Assembly: GCA_021464245.1 (NCBI GenBank)
Contig: JADCRB010000064.1
Location: 1,260,218 to 1,324,217 of the forward strand
Reading direction: 5' to 3'
Length of the DNA stretch: 64,000 nt
Source of the DNA: Carallia brachiata
Lineage: Eukaryota; Streptophyta; Magnoliopsida; Malpighiales; Rhizophoraceae
Of this stretch, positions 13,787 through 23,236 are shown one piece after another. A program made the translations under genes and the position numbers. The notes under the pieces were generated by a model. The model was given only the letters and a program-made list of their open reading frames with translations, was not told where the DNA came from and made no database searches. Position 1 is the first letter of the stretch. The number at the start of each line of letters is the position of its first letter.

Positions 13787-14035
13787 AAATACTTTGATGA
13801 TATTTATTTTTTCTCGTAAATGAAATGCACATTACTATTAAAATGTCACTTTATGTATAAAGAACTAATACATATCTTGAATTTTGGTGTCCCGATTGTA
13901 TTTTGTTTTTTTTTTTGTGAGGAAATACTTTGATGATATTTATTATTTCTTAAATGAAATGCACATTAATATTAAAATGCCACTTTATATATAAAGAACT
14001 AATACATATCTTGAATTTTTGTATCTCGATTGATG
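13787..14035. repeat. Two-copy tandem repeat, ~136-bp unit
   Basis: Words such as actttgatgatatttatt, aaatgaaatgcacatta and aactaatacatatcttgaat recur in the same order at a spacing of 136 bases. Most differences between the copies are single bases. Confidence 0.8.
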
Positions 14036-14209
14036 TTTCAATTGAAATAAAATTGGTAATTTTAAAACAAAATTGATAATTTTTGAAATACAAAAATAAC
14101 AGTTGTTAATTTCTGTTTCAAAATTATTAGTCTTATTTTAAAGTTATCAGTTTTAATTTCAATTAGAACACTTATCGAGACACTAAAGTTCAACACACCA
14201 ATGTTTTCT

Positions 14210-14232
14210 TATATATATATATATATATATAT
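14210..14232. repeat. (TA)n microsatellite
   Basis: An uninterrupted AT dinucleotide run of about 23 bases. Confidence 0.9.
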
Positions 14233-14483
14233 TACAACCCAAGTTACTCGTGAAAACTTATTTCATTTAAAAGCCTTTTTTTTTTTCTTTGACAACTCTT
14301 TTAAAAGCATTTTAAATTCTATTTAGGTAATATTTTTTATGTGCCCTAAAAATTTTGCAACATTTGGGGTGGTGAAGTTGTTGTGGTTCAAGTTTTAATG
14401 TAATAACCATAACTTTAAAACCATTTTAACTACTATTTAAATTAAATGCACGTCACTATTTAAAATGCCAATATATATGTGCA

Positions 14484-14490
<7 letters not shown>

Positions 14491-14515
<25 letters not shown>
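14491..14515. repeat. (TA)n microsatellite next to (TG)n
   Basis: A short gtgtgt tract leads into about 24 bases of TA repeats. Confidence 0.9.
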
Positions 14516-14517
<2 letters not shown>

Positions 14518-14961
14518 TACACAAAAAAAAAAAAACAAGCCAACCTGTAAAAATAACTACTACCATAGAGATTCTAAAATTAGTCCATGTCTTCAAAAAC
14601 CAAACCGACAAAAAACAAACGTCAACTGCATCCTGTTTTTCCTTTCCAAAAATTAATAGGAGAAACTGAAAAAGCAACCGAGCAGGCCAGACAATGATGC
14701 AAAAATGGCTTTACGTTGTATACAGACATCTCATTGCAGGCTTGCAGCTGCTGAAAAAACGTTATTCGCGCTGTGTTATTAGCTTTGCTGACAGCCTGTC
14801 ACCGAAACGTGCAGTGCTCCACACGCTGTCCCCACCATTTTAAGACAACGAGCGATTATAAATTGTACAATCGCTGTCCTTAAAAAATTCAAGCTTTCAA
14901 TATTTCAAACTTCAGTAAATTACAGATTTGCCATTGCAACGATTTGTTTGATATTGTTGAA

Positions 14962-15980
14962 ATGGGGAAAAACAAATCAATAGTATCTCCCATCGACAAT
15001 AATGAACGTCCGTCTAAGCGTCCAAGAGGTATAGGGAATTTTCCTCCAGCGTGTGGAGCGTCTACTTCCAAGGTTTTTGATACAGCCAACAATTCAATGC
15101 AGGAAAAAATTCTGATGCAATCAGGAATGGTTCGCTCACAGCTTCTGGAATGAGGCTGGATCCCCATTTGGTGGATAAGTTGCCAAGCTCGAGTTCTGTA
15201 AAAATTAATCTTGTGCCGCCTAAAGTAGAGTCACTAAGGATGAATCCAGTCGTAGCCGCAGGTGATGCACAAGTCGTAGCCGTGGGAACACTTCCACCTA
15301 AAAATGGTAGTTCAAGTTCTGAGGATGAAGCAAGGAACAAAGTCGTCGTAGCACTGCAACTATTCCATGCATTCCGTAGGATGCTCTGGCACGAAGACCA
15401 ATCAAAGGAAAAGGGGTGTGCGAAAACTCGTAAAAGGTATGACCTTCTTGCTGCCAAAATGCTAAAGGAAAAAGGATGGTATTCTAACACAGGAAAACAG
15501 ATTGTTGGATCGGTCCCAGGAGTCGAAATTGGCGACCGATTCCAATATTACGTAGAAATGAACATTATTGGCCTGCATCGTCAACTACGTAACGGTATAG
15601 ATTATTTAAATGAAGGTGGGAATAGTCTCGCAACCAGTGTTGTAGCAGGTGGGGGCTGCTACCATGACCATATAGACGAACCAAATGTGTTGATATATAT
15701 GGGTCAGGGAGGCAACCTGCATTGTAGAGGCAAAGAACTCGAAGATCAGAAGCTGACACGAGGCAATCTCGCGTTAAAAAATAGCATGGATGCAAAGACG
15801 CCTGTGAGAGTGATTCGTGGCGAGGCAAAGCTTTCGAATTCATCTGATTTAAGGAGTAAAACATTCGTGTATGATGGGTTATATTTCGTGGACAAGGTCT
15901 GGCAAGAATTGGCACCACATGGTAAGCTTGTGTACAAATTTAAGCTAGTTCGAATACCTGGTCAGCCAGCGGTTTCATAG
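14962..15980 (+). CDS. SUVH5/6-like protein with SRA domain only; one frame break
   Basis: SRA (YDG) domains read methylated cytosine. In SUVH proteins they sit before pre-SET/SET and couple DNA methylation to H3K9 methylation. This gene has no intron, as in SUVH5/6. The N-terminal part (ATG at 14962) contains the family's KRPRG...FPPACG motif. After a frame change the rest reads NTGKQIVGSVPGVEIGDRFQ, GIDYLNEGG, LIYMGQGG, EDQKLTRGNLAL, PVRVIRG, VYDGLYFV and ends FKLVRIPGQPAVS. The SRA covers about residues 180-335. Full-length relatives continue into the SET region straight after PGQP; here a stop follows within three codons, and nothing SET-like is visible downstream. The frame change sits at the A-run 15104-15109, which looks one base short; with it the gene is 1,020 nt (339 aa). 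It may be a truncated duplicate, a retained SRA-only reader, or a pseudogene. Confidence 0.75.
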
Positions 15981-18942
15981 AAAACCTTCCCCCTGTTAAA
16001 AACTTACTGATTCTGGCGTATAATTCTATATAGAGTGTAAGTTTATTGTTTACTGATTCTGGTATAGAATTATGTATGAAGTGTAAGTTCTATTCTCGAA
16101 TAATATCAAGGATCTGCTGTTTGAAATAATATTATAAAATAATAGAAAACGGATGCGAATAAAAACAAACAAAAATATGAAAAATGTTTGAAGCGTGCAC
16201 TATCCTTAAAAATAGTTTCCGCTCTTGTACTCAAATCAAAATAATGCAGTAAGTTGCAGCAGCTATCTTCTTATTATACAGCAAACATTTCCACTAATAT
16301 GCACTTTAAATAGTGAGGTAACAGAATTAATTTTAATATTAACTAACCCAACAAATTCCAACAAAAGATATATAGAAGAAGAAGAGTATATGAATAGATC
16401 TATGTTGGAGGAGAAGAAGATATATAATATATATTAATTCAGGCTTTAATATTCATAAAAATGAATAATGGTCGTAAAGATAAATAATGCATAGAATAAT
16501 GGGTAATGACTGTAATGGCTATAAGGGCTAGTTTTCGACAATAAAAAATGACTAGTTAAAAACAGTTAGATTATGTAATGGCTATCAAGGACCAGACGAA
16601 CGTTTGTCAACTGTGCAAAGTTGCATGAGCCTACTCATATCAGGCTTGAGTTTGGGTTGTGCAAGAAGTATAAAGAGAACATTGGTTTATAAACAAATAA
16701 AATTTAATTTCTTTTTCTCATGTAGGATTTAAGTCTTTTAAACTATACTCTTATTTTCCAACATCTACATGATCTTTATTGATATTATTCTATTCTATTA
16801 AAGAGTTTCTATGGTATATAATTCTTTATAGAGTTTAAGTTATATTTTTGTGGTATATAATTATATAGAGTTTAAATTATATTTTTATGGTATATAATAT
16901 TGTATAGAGTTTAAGTTATATTCTCTAATAATGTTAAGGATGTTTATAATCTCTATTAATATTATTTTATTCTGTTAAATAGTATAAGACTCTCATATTG
17001 ATAAAATATAAAGATCAGACATGTCTTCTAATATTCTCAAACTTTACTTCCTACTAACTTAAATTTTTTGACAAATTTGAGATTTAAGGATTTTATTTGA
17101 TATTGCCCTATATTGATGAACGGTTGGTAATGGAAAGCGATGGTGGATATGCGTTTAAATATTTGATTACCAAGCTTCCTCGACAGACTTTCAGCTTCAA
17201 ACAACTTGTTGGCGTTGGTAATGTTTGACAAAGAGCTCGATAATCTGCTCGATAGAAATCTTGTTAAAATTACACACTACTTCATCTTATTTAATTTTGC
17301 TGCTTTTAAAAAAAAAATTAGTTGAAAAATATATAAACTATCTTTTGAAAACCTTACATCTTTTTTTCTAAACGAAAGGAGCAGCCACCCTCTTTCTTCT
17401 TGAATCGTCTTCTTCGCTCACTTCTTCTTCTTCTCTATAGCGGACCAACGTCGACCATTACCCTTGTCATCGGCGTCGGCCATCGCCCCCTTTCCATTTC
17501 CGTTACCTCTTTTTATCTTCTTCACTTCATTTCTTCATCTCCCTCTCAAACAAACCCTCAAAATATTAAACCTCCACTCTTACTATCTAAGTCAAAACAT
17601 GACTATTAGATTCAATGTGACTGAGTTTAGGGGGTAAGGATCTCCTCCCCATCTTTATTTTTTCTACTTCTCATTTTTGAGTTGATTTTCTATCTTTTGT
17701 TATATTTCTGTGACCATTTTTGTTTATGGGATGAAAAAAATGTGGGTTTGATCTATTTGTTTTCTTGTTCTTAGGATTGGGTAGGTGTTTGTGGTGTGAA
17801 GATGAGAATTTGATTTGAAACAATGGAGATTTGGGTCTAGGTCTGGTTGTTGGAGTGGGTCAACTGAAGCTTTCACTAAAAATTCTAACTCAAACGAGCC
17901 GAATTTATATCGAGTTAAGCTTACATTGAGTTTAAATTAACAATAATTTGAGAATAAAAAATTAAATAAGTTGAGCTCAAGTTCTATAGTTTATTATTGA
18001 GACAAACTCGATCTCAAATATTAAACTTGAATCGAGTTTGAGTAATGATCAAGTTCAAGTTACATGGTTGCCAGTCGAGCTTGAACATATTAAAGTTCGA
18101 TTTAACTCAACTCGTTAATAACCTTACTATTATGCATGCATATAATTTAAGTCATATAATTAATCTAATAGTTTATTTTTTATAAGTTTAATAAATTTTT
18201 TACTATTCAACAATTCATTTTTTCTACCTATCAATTATATATATATTATTATTTGTCTATATAATTTTTCTATTTCCACTTTTTAATCAATTTTGATGTA
18301 AACTTAGACCGTAGCAACGTTGAAAAATGTAATAAACTTTGCTAAAGATTGACTAGAATCATTCAAATGAGTTTTTTGACTTGTCGGCAAGATATAATAT
18401 ATCTTAAATTTAATATATTATTTGAAGAAAAAGTAGAATAAGTATTTTTTTAAAACAATAAACATAACATAACAGTGATCAATGAGTTTTGTATAACGGT
18501 CATAATTTTCCCTTTGATTTTGCTCAAAAAAAAAAAATTAGCATTTATAAGTTTCATTGTATAGTTTAATTAGTTAAAAAATTCAAATTTTGTCATAATT
18601 TACAAGTCTTAATAATAATTATGAAATTTTTTTAAACAAAGTTATAATTATGAATTTATTATTAAAAAAATTAACTGCTTAGAATAATTAGCTGGTCAAA
18701 ATTATATCGGAAGAATATTAGGGCTCCGTCCCATTTTTTTCAAATCTCCAAAAAAAAAAAAAAAGAATAAAGAAAATTATAACAACAGCGATATGAGGCA
18801 GGTCCCGTCTTGCAACGCAATAATCAACGCACTATTACAGAACAGAGCCCTAAAAACCGCAGAGACACGCCCGCAGAAAGAAAGGAGAAAGAGGGGGGAG
18901 AGCTGTGAGAAGGAGGAGAAGAAGAAAGAGAGAGAAAAAAAG
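15981..18942. other. Intergenic region with repeats and a possible orphan exon
   Basis: No complete gene. Positions 16010-16925 contain repeated 'tatagagtttaag' units. Positions 17103-17228 (+) are open and coding-like (for example MESDGGYAFKYLITKLP), but I cannot assign them and see no start. Positions 17390-17633 look like a pyrimidine-rich leader, a short frame from an ATG at 17599 (MTIRFNVTEFRG) and a good splice donor at 17634, with no matching next exon found. Positions 17880-18130 are a 'gagctcaag/actcgattt' repeat of the kind common in plant inverted-repeat elements. Confidence 0.45.
16810..16925. repeat. Minisatellite, three ~38-bp units
   Basis: Three head-to-tail units (16810-16849, 16850-16886, 16887-16925) share 'tggtatataat', 'tatagagttta' and 'ttatatt'. 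Two more diverged units appear at 16011-16048 and 16051-16090, just after the SRA gene. Confidence 0.75.
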
Positions 18943-20102
18943 ATGTCGTGGCAAACCTACGTGGATGAGCACCTTATGTGCGAAATCGAGGGCAACCATC
19001 TGTCCGCCGCCGCCATCATCGGCCAAGACGGCAGCGTTTGGGCCCAGAGTTCTACCTTCCCTCAGGTTCTTGTTCTCTCTCTCTCTCTCTCTCTTTTCTT
19101 GATTTTTAAATTTTTTCTGCCATACAATTTTTTTTTTAAAGGCACAAGTAGTCCCCTTTCTGATCTGATTTCATTTCTTAGATTTTCTTCTTTTGGCGAA
19201 ATCTTTATTCTTCTTTGTTCTTTTGAGCACCTTATGGACTTTACTTCTTTTGATCTGATTGATTGATTAATTGGTATTATTAAAGTTTTTTTTTTTTGAA
19301 TTATTGTTTGTTTACTGCCCATGTTGAGTAAATTAGGAATTTTTAATGGGTTTTTTTTTGTGGTGAATTTATCTATGGTATTGGTGCCTGATCCTTGGAT
19401 TAGCTTCGTATAGTTAAGATTCAGAGCTAATACTTTCAAGTTTTGAGAAATTTGCAACCTTTTCTGTTCAACTGTGTGTTTGATCGAAATTTGGGGATGG
19501 CATAGTTGGATAACCAGAAGGAAAGTATTCTTAGCAATTGCAATCTTCCATTGTTGTTTTTTTTTTTTTTTAATTTGTTGTCTGAAGCGAATATGTAGTC
19601 TGGGATGGACGAATCTGATACTTAACCTTGTAGGATCTGTGCTCATTTCTGGTTTTCATGGTGTTTCTTTCAGTTAAAGCCTGAGGAAATTACTGCCATT
19701 TTGAATGACTTTAATGAACCTGGGTCACTTGCACCTACTGGATTGTACCTTGGTGGCACTAAATATATGGTAATTCAAGGGGAGCCAGGAGCCGTTATTC
19801 GTGGGAAGAAGGTGATGACCCCATGTGTTCTTTAGTGGATTCATGTTCTTTACACTTACCTATAGATATTTACTTCTGCTTATGTTTAGAAACCAATCAA
19901 GTTTTTGTGTTCGGATAGATTTTTATCATTGTTGGCTCATGAGCATTTCATCGCCTATATTCTCAGGGACCTGGTGGTGTTACCGTCAAAGAAGACTAGT
20001 CAGGCCTTAATAATTGGTATTTATGATGAGCCAATGACCGGAGGCCAGTGCAACATGATTGTCGAAAGGCTTGGTGATTATCTCATTGATCAGGGTCTTT
20101 AA
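18943..20102 (+). CDS. Profilin B, exon 3 broken by one extra base
   Basis: A second profilin (actin-monomer binding). Exon 1 is 18943-19065 (41 codons, [17 protein letters not shown]). Exon 2 is 19674-19811 (46 codons, with the [21 protein letters not shown] core). Exon 3 starts at 19967 after a good acceptor and should end at 20102. As written, exon 3 meets an in-frame TAG at 19997-19999, ten codons in, because the AAA at 19988-19990 shifts the frame. The rest of exon 3 ([13 protein letters not shown] ... [13 protein letters not shown]) is intact in the next frame. Ignoring one A gives 131 aa, a standard length. Every other conserved position is kept, so a homopolymer sequencing error is as likely as recent loss. 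Without the downstream frame the protein would lack the C-terminal helix. The leader is GA-rich. Confidence 0.85.
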
Positions 20103-20377
20103 CCGCTTTGTATGTCTAATTATGATTGCAGTTTTCTTGGCTTCTATACCATCTAGTGTCTATCTACCTCCGGCTGGAATGGCTGAATGCGGTGAAATAA
20201 TTCTATGAAGTAAGTCATTGAAAACACTGTTTGGAAGGAAAGGGTTTGGTGCTTGTCAAACTGATGGATATGATCTATCCTTTTTTTTTTTGTGTTTTTG
20301 TACTCTTGGATTGGTGTATTTTGATATTGTCAAGTGACTGCTTTATCTTAATTACCACGAATACCAGTTTGGTGTCC
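20103..20377. other. Profilin B 3' flank
   Basis: Non-coding. The last part (20340-20376) resembles 21273-21309 in direct orientation, so similar sequence borders both sides of the NLR inverted repeat. Confidence 0.5.
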
Positions 20378-20662
20378 AAACTGGATGGTGCAAGAGACAA
20401 TTTGCAGAACTCTGTTGATGATGCTAGGAGAAGAGGCGACAAGATCCAAAAGAACGTCGACAAGTGGTTGACTGACGCGAGAAAGCCATGGAAGGGGCCG
20501 CAAAACTCATTCAGGGAAAGAAGACGCAAAGAAGAATCGGTGTTTTGCTGGGTTTTGTCCTAACTTGAAGGTCTGCTATCAATTGGCAAGAAAGCAGCCG
20601 AGGAAGCTTTGGCTATCACCACTCTGAAAAATGAAGGTAAATTTGATCGAGGTCAAATCTCC
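20378..20662 (+). pseudogene. NLR coiled-coil fragment, plus-strand arm of inverted repeat
   Basis: On the plus strand this reads like the N-terminal part of a coiled-coil NLR of the RPS2/RPS5 group: ARDNLQNSVDDARRRGDKIQ, NVDKWLTDARK, then a second frame with KKAAEEALAITTL-like text. Frame changes after about 20500 break it. It is roughly 90% identical, by eye, to the reverse complement of 20983-21262, so the two form an inverted repeat with about 320 bases between them. It lacks the NB-ARC and LRR parts and cannot encode a receptor. Confidence 0.75.
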
Positions 20663-20664
20663 TA

Positions 20665-21262
20665 TCAAGGATGCTCTTCCATCCAAAGCTCTTCCCTCAA
20701 TTTCATTTCCAGAACATCAACGATTTTTCCTTGAATCTTCTCTAGCTGTGGCTTTTCAAACACTGTAACCATAACCACTACATCAAACAGCTCGGCCTCT
20801 ATTGCTTGTCTCTGTACCTCTGATGCAAGAGTGGTCTTCCTCATGCTGCCCATCCCATGCAGCCCTATCATGTTGACATCGAGATCTTTTAGTGCATCCG
20901 TAACTTGTTTCAGAACAAACTCTCTTGGAGTCAAGCCCTCGAAACAATTGACAGTTGAGGTCCCAATCTACTATAGAGGGGCATGGTACCTCGATTAAAT
21001 TTACCTTTATTCTCTAGAGTGGCGATAGCCAAAGCTTCCTCGGCTGTTTTCTTGCCAAGCTGATAGTGGACCTTCAAGTTGGGACACAACCCGACAAAAC
21101 ACTGATTCTTCTTTGTCTCTTCTTCCCCTTGGATGAGCTTTTTGGCCCCTTCAATGGCTTTCTCTGTGTCAGTCAACCACCTATCGACGTTCTTTTGGAT
21201 CTCGTCCCCTCTTCTCCTAGCATCATCAGCGGAGTTCTGCAAACTATCTCTCACACCATCAA
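20665..21262 (-). pseudogene. NLR (CC-NB-ARC) fragment, minus-strand arm
   Basis: Read from 21262 downwards it encodes DSLQNSADDARRRGDEIQ, NVDRWLTDTEKAIEGAKK and CFVGLCPNLKVHYQLGKKTA, the N-terminal domain of an RPS2/RPS5-type coiled-coil NLR. A frame change near 20950-20980 follows, then TPREFVLKQVTDALKD and a damaged P-loop (GMGSMRKTTL where family members have GMGGVGKTTL), LFDVVVMVTV and KIQGKIVDVL. The frame stops near 20665. Loss of the last Walker-A glycine, the frameshift and the absence of the rest of NB-ARC and all LRRs make it a pseudogene. Positions 20983-21262 pair with 20378-20662. Confidence 0.8.
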
Positions 21263-23236
21263 GTGAGTGGCTTTATGTTAATTGCTATGAATTTAAATTG
21301 GTCAGCCTTTTTTCCCCTTTCAGTTTTGTCACTTTGGTGGTCCAAATATTTGACAATTTTCTGACTCAAATATTGCAACTATTGGATCGTGGTTCGAAGA
21401 GTGGGCTGAGTGCTTTGACTCGTTGATGAAAGAGATTATAGGCTTCTGCATGTGGAATTTTAACAGATCATAGAGTATCATTAGGAATGGTGTTTATGGC
21501 TTCATGGCTATTCAAATTTCTGGAGTTGTGGCTTGGTGGTGAAGAAGGCCACCGGGGATGATTAGTAGTCCGGGAGGGATACAAGTCTGGCTTGGCAGGT
21601 AAGCAATATTTAATTACTGGTTTTGTAAGCTAGCATACAAGACACAACAGAGCTTAAAGCTTTTAGGCATGGCTGAGCCACTTGTGGCACCTAGTCAAGT
21701 AACAAGTACCAGCAAAGTAGCACTGACGCGTGGATTTGGGTGGAGTGTTCGTGTGGAACACCCATCAGATACGACACGTGTATGTGTCGGATACGTTAAA
21801 AAATTACGATATGGACATGTGTTGGACACGTCAAAAAATTGTTTAAAAAAATTTCTGACATGTCTCGATACATCTTGGATATGAGCACACATTTTGAAAA
21901 AAAAAAAAAAACCGAAGCCATGCTTTGTAATTTTTTTTTTTTTTTTGACTATGTTTTGTTTGTAATTGTCAAATGGGAAGAGAGATAAGATATGATTTTT
22001 TTTTTTTTTTAAGTTGTGTTATTCTGTGTTAAGAAAATTGAACGGACTAGTTGGTTCAACCAGTTGGACCGGTGACTGGTCTTAGGTCTGGTTTGAGCCT
22101 AAAAATAGGGGAGATCAAACCGGTCAAAATAGGTGAAAATCATAAAAAATCGGATCAGTTGAACTGGTTCAAGTCAAACAATAAAAATTTTGAATTATAA
22201 TTTAATCCTAAATGTTATTTAAATGACAATTTGAGTCTAATTTTAATTAAAAATTTTAATTTAGTGTTAAATTTGATTAAAATTTTCAAGTTAATCTTTA
22301 AAATAAAAATTTATATTTAATCTTTATCTATAAATATTATTTTTTAATTATTTTCATAAATATATATATTATTAAATATCATTCAATACGGTTTAATCGG
22401 TTAAACTTGATCTATAATGTTTTCAGTTCAATGACCGGTTGATTTTGACAACGTTAATATTACTTGTGCTATATGAGATTCAAGATTTACAATATATAAA
22501 ATAATATATAATATATATGAGATTTATTTTAATAATAAAAATTAAATTAAATTTATATAATATTTTGAATAATAATGTTTACTTAAATTTCTGTGTGTAT
22601 ATAATTATAAGTATATATATAAGTCACGTTTATGCTTACCTAATTTTTTAAAAATTAACATGTTACTTATCTGTATCTGTTGTATCCATAGAACCTTAGG
22701 TACCTAAATCATTAAGTTAGATGACCCAACACAAAACGAGGAAGATCTCAAATGAAGAAAGCAGAATGTCACCAGCCATGTGATCTCCAAAAAACAACAC
22801 GCAAAAGAAAAAGTAAAGAAAGCGCTAGACCAAACAATGAGGGCGGAAATGGGATCACAGCCTTAGTTTTGGATTTAGAAGTAATCATAAACTCACAGAA
22901 TTTTGCCACTAAACTTGTCGGAAGCTTAAGATTTGAGCTTGATGCGAACAGAGTCAATATTTAACAAAACGTACTCAGGGAGAGCAACACTTTCGACACA
23001 AAATGATACATATGGCTGCCTAAGAGGAATATGGACTCTTGTATTTGCAAAGATACGTGACAGTTGATTGCATTACGTAGATGGAACTGTTTTGCATGCC
23101 ACCTCTCAACACCTACAAATATATCATACAAAAACTTGGGGAGTAGATAGCTCTCTCCGTGAACCAGGAAAAACTAGCGTTCTTGCTTTTTCCTTTTTAC
23201 CCAGCGGATTTTACCCTGTTCCTCGATCAAGCTTAC
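21263..23236. other. Intergenic region
   Basis: No gene is visible. Positions 21720-21890 are a 'cgacacgtgtatgtgtcggatacg'-type repeat with short inverted symmetry, including a CACGTG at 21774. Positions 22025-22460 are an ACCGGTT-rich element (see separate entry). Positions 22740-23236 hold only short open frames without family features, and include the 3' flank of the minus-strand glucanase gene. Confidence 0.5.
22025..22460. mobile_element. ACCGGTT-rich inverted-repeat element (diverged)
   Basis: The ends are rich in 'ggttcaacc', 'accggtg' and 'gaccggttgattttgacaac' words, with an AT-rich middle. It resembles the better-preserved element at 28235-28898. I could not find a convincing target duplication. 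It is probably an old non-autonomous Mutator-type copy. Confidence 0.4.

Larger units (their letters stand above)
11327..14961. other. AT-rich intergenic region
   Basis: No gene is visible over 3.6 kb. It holds profilin A's 3' flank, long runs of A/T, a two-copy tandem repeat (13787-14035), and TA microsatellites at 14210-14232 and 14491-14515. The last ~250 bases before 14962 are less AT-rich and may hold the leader of the next gene. Confidence 0.6.

Noticed and set aside
15062..15918. Long minus-strand frames over the SRA gene
   Set aside because: Shadows of the plus-strand SRA coding sequence.
16810..16925. Regular repeats resembling a CRISPR array
   Set aside because: Head-to-tail AT-rich minisatellite without unique spacers, in a plant genome.
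19062..19646. 194-residue open frame on the minus strand
   Set aside because: It lies over exon 1 and intron 1 of profilin B on the opposite strand; low complexity.
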